Assembly: GCA_009731375.1 (NCBI GenBank)
Contig: BJOX01000236.1
Span: 96,182 to 160,181, forward strand
Length of the DNA stretch: 64,000 nt
Source of the DNA: Paulinella micropora
Taxonomy: Eukaryota > Cercozoa > Imbricatea > Euglyphida
Direction of reading: 5' to 3'
A program made the position numbers and the translations under genes. This document shows, in pieces, positions 22,712-32,600 of the stretch (its first letter is position 1; the number at the start of each line of letters is the position of its first letter). The notes under the pieces were generated by a model that saw only the letters and a program-made list of their open reading frames with translations, did no database searches and was not told the DNA's origin.

Positions 22712-23665
22712 ATGTCGGACCCCGCCGCCAAGAAGCGCCGCGCCGAGCCGGCGCCCGACCGGGCGGCCACGGTGCCGCTGTGCCCGGACCTGTGGGTGCC
22801 GGCCGACGATGCGCGCTACGCCGCCTTCCTGGCGCTGCCCGCCGCGGCCCGCCAAGACTACCTGCTGACCGCCGCTCGCCTGGTGGAAACGCTAGCCCAC
22901 CGGCCGGCGTGGGAGGAGCCGGGCTGGTGCGAGCGGCTGCGCGGCCGGGTCGAGACGCTGTGCGCTTCGCTGGGCGACGTGCGCAAGAACTCGCGCGACC
23001 AGGGCCGCTGGCAGGAGCTGTGCGTGGCCCGGTCGTTGGACCGGGCCTGCCGCGCCTGGGGCGGGGAGCTCGCGGACGTGCAGGTGGAAGACACGGCCGC
23101 CCTGGTGCACCAGCGGCAGGCCGACCTGGTCGTGCGCGGCCGCTACCGGGGCCAGGAGGTGCGCGAGGTCTGGGTCGAGGTCAAGTCCAACGGCCATTCG
23201 GTGGTTGGCTCGGCGGCGGTGGACGCGCTGCTGGCCAAGGTCACGGCGGCCCCGCCGGGCCCCCTGGTCGGGGCCGTGCTGTACGCCGAGGGGGCGGTGG
23301 CGCGCTGCAGCTCGCTGCCCGAGCTGCGCTGGGCGGGCCCCCGGCCCGTCGTGGTGCTGTCGCACCAGGGCGCCGGCGACGCCAGCGACCTGCTGGCGCT
23401 GGTGGTGCGCTTCCTCCTGGTGGCGGTCCCGGCGGCGGCCCCGGCCGGTGAAGGCGAAGGTGACGGCGGCGAGCGGCGGGAGCGCGAGCTGCGGTCGCAG
23501 GTAGAGAGCTTTAGCCGGCAGCTGCGGGACGTGTGCGCCGTGCTGACCAAACAGGCGTCCAGCCTCCGCCTGGCCGAGAAACACTTGCAGGCCGCGCGCC
23601 AGTCGGGCAAGGGGCTGTTAGGGGCGCTACAGGCGCGCTGGCTGGGCCCCGCCGACGCAAGCTAG
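22712..23665 (+). CDS. PD-(D/E)XK nuclease-like protein with coiled-coil tail
   Basis: 317 residues, intact, TAG stop, with a basic KKRR patch near the N-terminus (start MSDPAAKKRR). I chose ATG 22712 because upstream in-frame sequence is Gly/Pro/Arg low complexity. QADLVVRGRY (D138) followed by VWVEVKSNG (E156, K158) matches the D...E-X-K core of PD-(D/E)XK nucleases, with plausible spacing and hydrophobic strands. Residues about 255-305 look helical and coiled. An AATAAA lies at 23896. The fold call rests on a short motif and is tentative; an inactive or structural relative is possible. The gene sits alone between the left AT/GC boundary and a leftward surface-protein gene. Confidence 0.5.
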   Translation: MSDPAAKKRRAEPAPDRAATVPLCPDLWVPADDARYAAFLALPAAARQDYLLTAARLVETLAHRPAWEEPGWCERLRGRVETLCASLGDVRKNSRDQGRWQELCVARSLDRACRAWGGELADVQVEDTAALVHQRQADLVVRGRYRGQEVREVWVEVKSNGHSVVGSAAVDALLAKVTAAPPGPLVGAVLYAEGAVARCSSLPELRWAGPRPVVVLSHQGAGDASDLLALVVRFLLVAVPAAAPAGEGEGDGGERRERELRSQVESFSRQLRDVCAVLTKQASSLRLAEKHLQAARQSGKGLLGALQARWLGPADAS

Positions 23666-24144
23666 CGCGCGTCGTCATTCCCCCGCCCGCCCTGCGCGCT
23701 AGCCCCGTCTTTAGTCCGTACTCTTGGCCTACCACTAAAACTAGCCTCTCTCTGTCTTGGCGTAATCAGCTCCTGCGGCCGGCCGGTCCCGTGGAGGAAG
23801 CAGGAGGCGAGCCTAGGGGGGCTCAGCCGGTGCCGGCCGGCGTGTGGCCGGCGCCGCGTCAGACTGACAGTGGCCGGGGTGGCCTGCTTTTTTTTAATAA
23901 ACTCGCCAGCCCTCTGGTGTGGCTTGGTAGGACGTCGTCCGCCCCTCTCCCCCCCCCCCTGCCAGGGGAAGAAAAGAGGAAAGGGGCTGGGGTCTAGTAA
24001 AAACCCCGCGCTCCAACCCCCGGGGTGTCGGCTGGGGAGGGGCAGACTCCGGTGGGCCACACCAGCACAGCGGTCGGCCAGCGCGTAGGCCGCCAGCGCC
24101 GGCCGACCGGCCGGCGGTCCCCGGGCGCGGCCCGGCGCGACGGC
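23666..24144. other. Spacer between convergent genes
   Basis: GC-rich with a T8 run followed by AATAAA at 23896-23901, a candidate polyadenylation signal for the rightward gene. Nothing else recognised. Confidence 0.45.
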
Positions 24145-25102
24145 TCACTGACAGCCGCCAAAGCAGCTAGCCGCGTTGTAGCAGCTGGTCGTGCACTTGC
24201 AAAGCCGCCCGGGATACCAGGACGGCTGACTGTTCTGCCAGCAGTAGCAGCCGCTGCGGCAGGAGCCAGTAGGGCTGTTGACTGAATTCAGGCCCGGGCA
24301 GTTCTGGGCGCAAGTACAAGATACGCCCGCCTGTACCGAGGTGCTGCAGACGGTAGCAACATACTGGCAGCCGGCGCAGGGCTGGGGGGCGACGGTCGTG
24401 GTGGTCGTGGTGGTCGTGGTGGTCGTGGTGGTGGGCGCCTGGGTCGGTCGGGGCGACGGTCGTGGTGGTCGTGGTGGTGGTCGTGGTGGTCGTCGGGGCG
24501 TGCGCCGTGCAGTAGGCGCTCGTGTCCCCCGCGGGGGAGCAGGGTTCCTGGAGGGGGCCCGCCGCGCCCACGAGGTAGAACTCGTCCACGTTGGGCCCGG
24601 GCAGGCTCTCGCTCTGTTCCACGAACGCGAGGTTGTAGTCGGAAGAGGAGGCCTCGAGCACGCGCGCGGGGCCGCCCTGCGTGTGGAAGACACGGTAAGC
24701 GTAGCCATAGCTGGCGTCGTACCGTTCGCCCTGCACCAGGCTGACCCACAGCTGCACCGCGCTGGCCGGCTGGGCCGTGGTCGGGTAGAGGCTGGCTAGC
24801 TCGGTGCTGCTGAGCCAGGCCGAACTGGTGTAGCAGAGCACTTCGGTGTCGGCTACGGTCGGGCGTTCCGGCACGTTCAGGGCCAGGTCACGCAGGTTCT
24901 GCTCGCCGCTCGCGGCGCCGAGCCCCAGCCCCAGGTGCGAGACCCAGCCGTTGGCGCAGCTGCCGCAGAAGAGGCGCCGCGTGTTGGCCTGGTGGAAGCC
25001 GCACGGGTCCGCCTGAGCGCAGCAGCCGAGCGTGGCGTGGCGCAGCTGCAGCCGGTTGGGCAGGAAGAGCGACTGGGGGTGCGTCGCGAGCGGCGTGGAC
25101 TG

Positions 25103-25112
25103 NNNNNNNNNN
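25103..25112. other. Assembly gap flanked by direct repeat
   Basis: GCGAGCGGCGTGGACTG ends at the left edge of the gap and GCGAGCGGCGTGTACTG follows it. The gap is probably a failed overlap and may contain no missing sequence. Confidence 0.6.
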
Positions 25113-26829
25113 TGCGAGCGGCGTGTACTGGCCGGCCAGGTGCAGCCAGACGCACGCGTCGCCGGACCCGTCCGCCTGGCGCACGAGCGAGTTGCCCGGC
25201 CCGGCGGCGCACAGGTAGCCGCCCGGCGCCGGGTCGTAGGCGAGCCGGTACGCCCAACCCTGGTCCCGGCCGTACAGGCCGCGCGCAAACTCGTACCGGT
25301 CGATTGGCTCGAACCGCCAGGGGAACGCCGCCGGGTTGTACCAGTCGACCCCGGCGCCCGTGACGCCGAGGCAGTAGCCGGAGCTGCCCCCGAAGCCGCT
25401 GGTCTGCAGGTACTTGCACAAACGGACCGAGGCCCCGCTCTCGGTGATCTCCAGCACGTCGGTGCCATAGTAGTGGCACTGGTCCAGGACCGAGGCCGGC
25501 TGCCCCGCCCCGGCGCCCAGGTGCAGGCAGTAGCCCGCGTGCGCCAGGCTCTCCAGGCGCCGGATGTCGGAGGGCCCCACGGGCAGGCAGGCCGGGGGTC
25601 TTGGTCGGGCTGGCAGACGACGACAGCGAGCGCAAGGGCGTGTTGGTCGGGCTCAGCGAGGCCGACACGCTGCGGCTGCTCGTAACCGAGTGGGTAGGCG
25701 TCAGCGTCGGGCTGGGGGACCTGGTGCGCGCGGTCCCTTCGCAGCCCCCCGGCCGCTTGTTCGCCGGCAGGTCCAGGAAGCCCTCGCACACGCGCTGCAG
25801 CGCCCAGTCGGGGGTGTCCTCCGCCGCCGGGAGCTGCTGCCCCGCCAGGCTAAAGGTCGTCAGCGCGGTCGCGCCCGCAAACATGTCCTCCGTATTCTCC
25901 ACTCTGGCCAGGTCCAGGCCGGGCAGCCGTGCGTTGAAGGCGGACGCGCCCTTGAGCAGGCCCCGGAGGTTCACGGAGGGGGTTTCCCCCAGGAAGCGCA
26001 GATCGCCATTGAAGGACACGGCGCCCTCGAGCAGGTACGAGGCGTCCTGCAGCACGGGGGCGTACCAGTCCAGGTCCGTCAGGTTGAGTTTGGCCGCGCC
26101 CTTGAACATGCCGGTGGCGTTCTCTAGCGAGTGGAAGCCCCAGTCCTGGGCCGGGATAAACACCTGGGCGGTCGCGGCGAACATCCAGGCGGCGCTGCGC
26201 ACTTGCCGCAGGTTCCAGAAACGCGCGCCCCCCCCGAACGTGATCTGCGGCGATTCGGCGAACATGCAGTCGGTGACCTCGGCGGCGCTCAGGTCCAGGC
26301 CGGCCGCGTCGAGCGAGGCGTCGCCCATGTAGCTGAAGGAGCCTTGGAAGGAGCGGACGTGCGAGGTCTGCAAGGTGGACAGCGGGGGCATGCCCGCCCA
26401 GGAACGCAGCCCGTGGAAGTGGCAGCCACTGTCGGGGTGCAGGTACAGCTGGGCAAAGCTGTCGATGGACACGAGCGACGTGCCGCCGCCCTGCTCTTGC
26501 TGCCGGGCGTGCCAGGCCGGGGTCATGGCCCAGCCCAGCACCTTGCCCGTGATGCGGACGGTGTAGAAGCCCGGGGCGGCGTACTCGTGCGTGCACCACG
26601 AGCCGTCCTCGTTGCTGCACACCACGGGCTGCGTGCCGTCTCCCCAGTCCACGGTGTACGTCGGGTCCGTGGGCAGGCCCGCCTGCAACAGCGCGCGGCG
26701 GCGGGTGGAGCTGGTAGCGTTGGGGTCGTTGCTGGCGGGCAGGGTGAAGTTGCCGCCGGCCCCGCCCGTGACATTGAGGCCCAGGCTGGTGGGCGGGAGG
26801 GGGGTAGGGGTGGCCGAGGCGGACGCGGT

Positions 26830-27530
26830 GGGCGACTCGGAGGCGGTCGGCGATTCCGAGGAGGTCGGCGATTCCGAGGCGGTCGGCGATTCCGAGGCGG
26901 TCGGCGATTCCGAGGGGGTCGGTGACTCCGAGGGCGTCGGCGACTGGGACACAGAGGCGGTCGGTGACACAGAGGCGGCTGGCGACTGGGACATAGAGGC
27001 GGTCGGTGACTGGGACACAGAGGCGGTCGGCGACTGGGACACAGAGGCGGTCGGCGACTGGGGCGCGCCCAGCGACCGGGACACAGAGGCAGTCGGTGAC
27101 TGGGACACAGAGGCGGTAGGTGACACAGAGGCGGCCGGCGACCGGGACACAGAGGCGGTCGGCGACTGGGGCGCGCCCAGCGACTGGGACACAGAGGCGG
27201 TCGGCGACTGGGACACAGAGGCCGTCGGTGACACAGAGGCGGTCGGCGACTGGGGGGCCGCCGGCGACTGGGACACAGAGGTGGTCAGTGACTGGGGCGC
27301 GCCCAGCGACTGGGAAGCGGTCGGCGACTGGGAGGCGGTCGGCGACCGGGACACAGAGGCCGTCGGTGACACAGAGGCGGTCGGCGACTGGGGCGCGCCC
27401 AGCGACTGGGACACCGAGGCGGTCGGCGACTGGGAGGCCGCCGGCGACTGGGACACAGAGGCGGTCGGTGACTGGGGGGCCGCCGGCGACTGGGACACAG
27501 AGGTGGTCGGTGACTGGGGCGCCCAGCGAC
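26830..27530 (-). repeat. Ser/Thr/Pro-coding minisatellite
   Basis: Degenerate 12- to 24-bp units around GGCGACTGGGACACAGAGG encode SQSPTASV-type repeats on the minus strand. Opposite frames over this block are artefacts. Confidence 0.8.
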
Positions 27531-27753
27531 CGGGAAGCGGTCGGCGATTGGGAGGCGGTCGGCGACCGGGACCCAGAGGCGCTGGGCGAACTGGACAGGG
27601 TCGGCGTGGTAGTGACCGTCCCGTACGGGTGGTCATAAGGACAGAAGCCCGACCCTGGCCACAGGCAGGTAGCTAGTATTAACCACCAAGGCCAAGACCG
27701 ACAGGGCGGCAGGGCGCGCTGGAGTGGCATGGCGGACCAAGCGCAGCTAGAGA

Positions 27754-27831
27754 CTCCTGTCTGTGCACACAGCTGGAAACTCCTGTCTGTGCACACAGCT
27801 GGAAACTCCTGTCTGTGCACACTATCCCCTA
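27754..27831. promoter_or_regulatory. Three 26-bp tandem repeats in a divergent promoter
   Basis: CTCCTGTCTGTGCACAC begins at 27754, 27780 and 27806 with a 26-bp period, between the start codons of two divergent surface-protein genes (27730 minus and 28077 plus). The core CTCCTGTCTGTGCA also stands about 55 bases before the ATG of the giant surface protein at 5456. It is a candidate regulator-binding site for this gene family. Confidence 0.5.
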
Positions 27832-28076
27832 GGGGCCACGCCCTCTGGTAGTACCTGTGCTCGGCGCAACTGGGCTCTTGCGCTCTTTAAGTACTGCAGC
27901 ACACGGGCAGGGAAGTGGGGCCGCCCCCCTCCCCCGCCCCGCCCCCGGGGCCCTGCTCTCCCTCTCCCCCCTCTGGCCGCCCCTCCCCCGCCGGGGGCGA
28001 GGATTCTGCTCTCTTTCCCCCCCTTCCTCGCGTCGGCCGGCCACCGGCGCTAGTGTACTAGGCAAAACACCAGCCC
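27832..28076. promoter_or_regulatory. GC-rich 5' region of the 28077 gene
   Basis: C-rich sequence with no clear TATA box. ACTAGGCAAAACAC at 28057-28070 stands seven bases before the ATG and may be part of the transcription start region. Confidence 0.35.
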
Positions 28077-28390
28077 ATGTGGAGAGCGTGGCTGCTCGTG
28101 CTAGCCCAGGCCTGGCACGCGCTCGGCGACGGCTACTGCCCCAACTACGGGCCGGCGGCGAACCCGGCGCCCGGACAATCGCCGTCGCCCTCCCCGTCGC
28201 CCTCCGCCCAGGCGCCCGTGTCGGTGTCGGCGTCACCGGGCCTCGTGCTGCAACAGGCCCTGTCGCCCTACCACTGCCTGTACTACGAAGAAGACGCCAG
28301 CCTACGCACCGCCCGGGGGCTGGTCTTTCTGCCCTGCCTGGTCACGACGGGGATCTCGGACACGACGCCCCACTACCCCTTCTACTTGCG
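28077..28390 (+). pseudogene. Secreted surface protein, 3' end cut off at AT-rich junction
   Basis: The frame starts MWRAWLLVLAQAWHALGDGYC, a signal peptide followed by a mature start YCPNYGP, then a short Ser/Pro linker and a Cys/Tyr-containing globular start. About 104 codons are GC-rich. At about 28390 the composition changes abruptly to AT-rich, and the frame then runs only by chance to a stop at 28457. The signal, the C-P dipeptide and the Ser/Pro linker parallel the start of the divergent gene at 27730 (FCPYDHP), so the two are probably paralogues. The missing 3' part is not found to the right of the AT-rich island at 34148. Confidence 0.6.
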
Positions 28391-28885
28391 GTTAAAAGGG
28401 CTTTCGCCGTTCTTAAATCCTTTATTTGTTGCTTATTTGCTTCATATCCCTCTGTAAGTTGTTTGTAATAATCCGCCCTTAAAAGTTCCATTTTTTCGCC
28501 GTTTTCGCCGTGTGTAGAAAATATGGGTTCATTTTCCCCCTTATATCTTGTATATTCATTAAAGCCGTTTTCAACAACATCACATTTATATTTATCTCTC
28601 ACCCGATAAACAGATTTTTTAAACTCTGTTATAAGTGAATTTAATTTTGCCTTTGTCCTTGGTTTGCTGTCTGCGTCCTTGGGTTCGCGTGCTCTTATGA
28701 CTTTGAATATAAAGCCGTCTTCTGTTGTGTTGTCGTCTTCGTCGTCGTCGTGTATGCCAATTAAACACTTAAAACATTTTTCTTTGACGTCGTCAGTAAA
28801 ATCATGCCTTTCTAAATTTTTTTTTAATTAGCGCCTTCACAAATGCCCGCCCTGCTTCACTGCTCACTTTTTTGTGGTTGCTCAT
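28390..28885 (-). pseudogene. Unknown AT-rich element gene, frameshifted and truncated at junction
   Basis: Starts at ATG 28885 (MSNHKKVSSEAGR). An A9 run near 28825 shifts the frame, after which about 140 further residues of charged, helical sequence are open, with a C-X2-C pair near KCFKCLIG and an acidic DDDEDD stretch. Its C-terminal end is lost at 28390, where GC-rich DNA of another gene begins. The homopolymer position makes a sequence error likely for the frameshift; the truncation is real in this assembly. No family recognised. Confidence 0.5.
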
Positions 28886-28898
28886 TTTTTGCCTTCTC

Positions 28899-28951
28899 TA
28901 TATAAAAAAGGATAACCCCCGCCAGTTATAAGCGGGAGCCCTTTTTATATA
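28899..28951. other. Strong stem-loop between two leftward genes
   Basis: TATATAAAAAAGG and CCCTTTTTATATA form the outer stem, with CCCGC/GCGGG inside and a short AT loop. It lies between the stop of the AT-hook gene and the start of the next leftward gene, so it could be a 3'-end or processing signal. Confidence 0.5.
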
Positions 28952-28978
28952 AAATTATGTCCTGTATTGCTTGCAGTG

Positions 28979-29458
28979 TTATGCCGTTATTGCCGTATTT
29001 ATAGAAGTTGTTAAGTCCGCGCCGTGTAGCCTTATTATACTATTTTTAACCGCGGATATATCGCACTCTGTAAAAATGCGGGCTAATGTGTCCAATTCGT
29101 TTAAAGTTAGTTTGTCCATATTTTCGTTTAATGCCGTTTTAATGACATGTGTCTTTTGCTTCTTTTTTTGTGCGTAATTTGGGTTTCCATAAACCGCCCG
29201 CCGTTTTGTTTCTGTCGCGGGGGTGTATGCTTTCTTAATTTTATAATATCGCGTTTTGCCTTCCTTTGTCTTGTGTTTGAGATATGAATAATAATAAGTC
29301 TGCCCGTTTATAATTTCTTTCTTTGGCGCTGGCGGTGTTGCCCTGTCTTCTTTGAGACTACCAACGGGACGACCGCGGGGGCGTTTAATCATTATGTTGT
29401 TGTCTCCGCGACGCTCTGAATCGGTGATGCCGTTGGTTTCTACGTCTGCCGTTGTCAT
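28979..29458 (-). CDS. AT-hook DNA-binding protein, small
   Basis: 159 residues, intact, TAA stop. KRPRGRPVGS (about residues 25-34) is a textbook AT-hook (core RGRP), which binds the minor groove of AT-rich DNA. The centre contains Tyr/Lys-rich sequence (YYYSYLKHKTKEGKTRYYKI) of the kind seen in small DNA-binding modules. The C-terminal third is helical. It diverges from the primase-helicase gene with a 174-base AT-rich spacer. A role in replication or packaging of the AT-rich element is inferred from the motif and neighbours. Confidence 0.6.
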   Translation of the reverse strand: MTTADVETNGITDSERRGDNNIMIKRPRGRPVGSLKEDRATPPAPKKEIINGQTYYYSYLKHKTKEGKTRYYKIKKAYTPATETKRRAVYGNPNYAQKKKQKTHVIKTALNENMDKLTLNELDTLARIFTECDISAVKNSIIRLHGADLTTSINTAITA

Positions 29459-29632
29459 TGTCCTATATTATAGGGGGTATATAAATTTTAAATGAAAATT
29501 AATTAATTATTCTTCTTTAATGGTAAATATGAGCCGTATTTTAATTTAAAGGGTTAAGGATATATGCTTTATAATAATTATTTATTTTTCAAAATAATTA
29601 TTCTTGCGAGGATATAGAGCAACCAAAAAAAA
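29459..29632. promoter_or_regulatory. Divergent AT-rich intergenic region
   Basis: Separates the AT-hook gene from the primase-helicase gene. An inverted repeat around AATAATTAT...ATAATTATT (29572-29606) with a short T-rich centre lies about 30 bases before the ATG at 29633. It is the likely two-way promoter. Confidence 0.4.
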
Positions 29633-32600
29633 ATGAGCGGGTATGGGACTGACCGAGGGGTATATATTACCGAAGATAAAAACTCTAACGCGAAATTAAA
29701 TACTAATGACGCGGGCGGGTGTCGCGTTTTCTTTCGTGAAATGAAGGCGTCGCCATTGTATGTTGTAAAGGTAAATACGGCCGATTTATTGGACTTCATA
29801 AAAGAGAACCCGCACGCTATGGAAAGTTTAGGAACCGCCTTATTTTTGAAACCATACGCAGACATTGACAAGACATATGACACGGAGGAAGACCGAGCCA
29901 TAAATGAAGTATCTGACTATACGCGAGCCCGTGAGGCTTTTGAAGAACTATTCAACGGGGATATGATAGCCTTGAGCGGGTGCGGATATTCAAGCAAGAA
30001 AGAGAAATATGTTAATTCGTTTCATTTCGTGGGTAATAGTGGCGAACTATACGGCGACCCGTGAGAAATTAAGCAAATTATTAAGGATGAATTGCCCGAC
30101 TATAAAGAGTTGGGCTATGATTTGGCCGTTTATCATAAAAGCGGAACCCCTGGCGGAATGCGAGCGCCTTATGCGGTTAAGAAAGGAGAAAACCGACGGC
30201 TGGAACTTGTGGAAGGTATAGAGGGCGGGCGCCTTATTACTAAGGACATAAATGAGGTTTCAAATGATTTATATGAATGTCTTTTGATAACCACGGCCGA
30301 GCACGATATAAGCCAGATAACCAACAAACGACCCGCGGAGGTAAAGAACGCGGATATTAATATTAATAAGTTGTTTGAGGCGGTGCTCGTGTTAAACCAC
30401 GAGGCGGGGGCGCACACGATAAAGGACATAAGTGAAGCGGAGACCGACGAGGGCTTAATGAAGACGTATAAGTTAAAAAGACTAATGCCGACCTTGTGCC
30501 ACTTGTGCGATAGAGTACACGACAGCGACAATACATTATTTATATTACAATTTACAAACGGGGCGAAAATTGCGGGGTGTTGGAAGCAAAAACAAGAGGC
30601 CGAAGTTAAAGGCGAAAGCCCCCGTTATATCACTCTAACGGCGGGAACTGCGACGTATGCGGAGAAAATCAAATTTTACATTAAAACCGCTAACGAGAAC
30701 CGCCAAGCAATCCAGCAACGAGAAAGCCAGGAACTCGCCGAAAAACTCAACATACTAGGCGCGGACATAATAAACACAACGGAGGCGTTTTGTAGTAATA
30801 TTAAGGAATTTATGAAAGAACAGAGCAAGCCGACGCCAACATATGATATTGTAGCCATTAAAAGCGGACTAGGCACAGGCAAGACAACGGCAAACTCAAA
30901 GGCGATAACTAACCTTATTTCAACTGCGAAGAGATAACCGAATTAATAAGGGGCGCCAATTTAAACACTATTAAGAAAAACGCAGGCGAAATTGTGGAAA
31001 AACTAAAAAATAACCCGCTAGCCCGCGAAGTAATAGAAAGACATAAAGACAACCCCGCAAAGGCGATATTACAATTAAAACAGACGCCCCGCTTTAAATC
31101 CGTTGTAAGCAGTTATAGGCGGACACTAGCAAGCGACTATAAAAGCAAATACCCTTTAAATGTGGATTACAGAGACGAGCCGAAAGGGAAATTAAAAAAG
31201 AATAATTTGACTATTCAAGCCGATAGTTTTCACAGAATACCGATAAGGAGAGAGCCAATTAATAAATTAGTTATTGATGAGGCCGACCAATTCATAAAAC
31301 ACTTGACGAGTGATACTTTTAAGAAGTCGCGGAACAACAATAACAACTGGGAGATAATAAAATATGTAATAGGCACGGGGAAACAAATAATAGTAATGTC
31401 AGGAACATTAAAAGCCGATGATGTTGAATTCTTTCAAAACATACGGCGGGAATGTGGCAGAGAGGCAAAAACGTTATTTATTAACAATGAGCCCCCGAGC
31501 AAAACAAAGCGCCACATACATATTAAGGCGGGCAACATTGGCGAGGCTTACGAACAGATTATTAAACTAAGGCGGGAGGGTAAAAAAATACTCGTCCCCG
31601 CGAATATTGGCAAACGACGGCTTAGAGCGTTAGCGAAGATGTTAAAGAGGGATGAGCACAAGGTGCTATTAATAACGGGCGAAACAAACAAAACGGAAGA
31701 AGTGCGGGAAGCAATGGCCGACGAATACAAGAAATGGGCGGAGTATGATATTGTTATTTACTCGCCAGCAATTACGGGGGGCTTGGATTACTACCATAAG
31801 GGGGTTTTCAACAATATTGTGGCCGTGGCGTGTAATAAGACAAACATGAGCGGGGATTTTTACCAGATGTTGGGCAGAATACGGCACCCGATAGATAGCA
31901 ATATATACTTATTTTATACAAATTATAACACGGCGACCATTGAAAGCGAAACGCAATATTTAAGGCAATTAAGCGCGAGCCTTAACGACAGGCAAAAGCG
32001 GGACGAAATCGCAACCTTGGCAAATTGGACATATGGGCAATACGGGGCGGTTAATGTAGTAGCGAACGATTACATAAAATTGTTAGCGAAAAACAAAGTA
32101 GAACAGAACAAAGACGCCCGCCAATGGATACAGAATTTAATAAAGCATTTCATATTAGCCGACTACGAAATAAGCGACTTAGACGAGTCAAACGCGAGCG
32201 AGCCGACAATTAAGAAGGCAAATTAACAGAGGCCGTAATTAAAAAAGAGGACGCTAAAACCTTATTTGAAGCCCGAAGTATTACAGACGCGGAATATGTC
32301 GCGTTGAGGGAGAACAAGGAGGGCAGAGAATGGACGCCGCGGAAGAAGCGGAATTTAAAAAGGCGAGAATTAAAAAAGAGATGTTGAAGCCAGACGCAGA
32401 CGAGCCCGCGGATAGTTTATTTTATAAAACATTTGATGATGCAGATTAAAGCAGTATATATGGAATTACAGGCCGTATAATAAGGACGTAGAGGATAAAT
32501 TAAGCGAGGGTTTAAATTACATAAACAAAGAGAACAGAACAGAGACGAGAAAAACAGATTAACAACAGACGAACAGGGCAACCCGACAGAATGCGGGGTT

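Larger units (their letters stand above)
24145..27730 (-). pseudogene. Secreted mucin/PKD/BspA-type surface protein, frameshifted, with a gap
   Basis: Starts at ATG 27730 with a hydrophobic signal sequence (MPLQRALPPC then WWLILATCLW) and a mature start FCPYDHP. In order it has a long Ser/Thr/Pro repeat region (SQSPTASV-type units, about 26830-27530), a PKD-like domain with WGDGT and HEYAAPGFYTV (about 26540-26680), and BspA/DUF285-like repeats with MF.GA and W..A..D motifs (about 25850-26400). A second Ser/Thr linker follows (about 25600-25760), then a Cys-rich domain (about 25110-25580), a poly-Thr linker (24380-24500) and a compact Cys-rich C-terminus to TGA at 24145. No transmembrane segment is seen, so it may be secreted or attached to a coat. 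Frame changes lie near 27520, 25600 and 24500. A 10-base gap at 25103-25112 is flanked by a 17-bp direct repeat. Confidence 0.6.

Noticed and set aside
24380-24500. Val-rich plus-strand ORF opposite poly-Thr
   Set aside because: Antisense of the Thr linker codons.
26591-27676. 361-codon ORF of DTEAVGDW repeats on the plus strand
   Set aside because: Antisense frame of the Ser/Thr/Pro minisatellite of the 24145-27730 gene.
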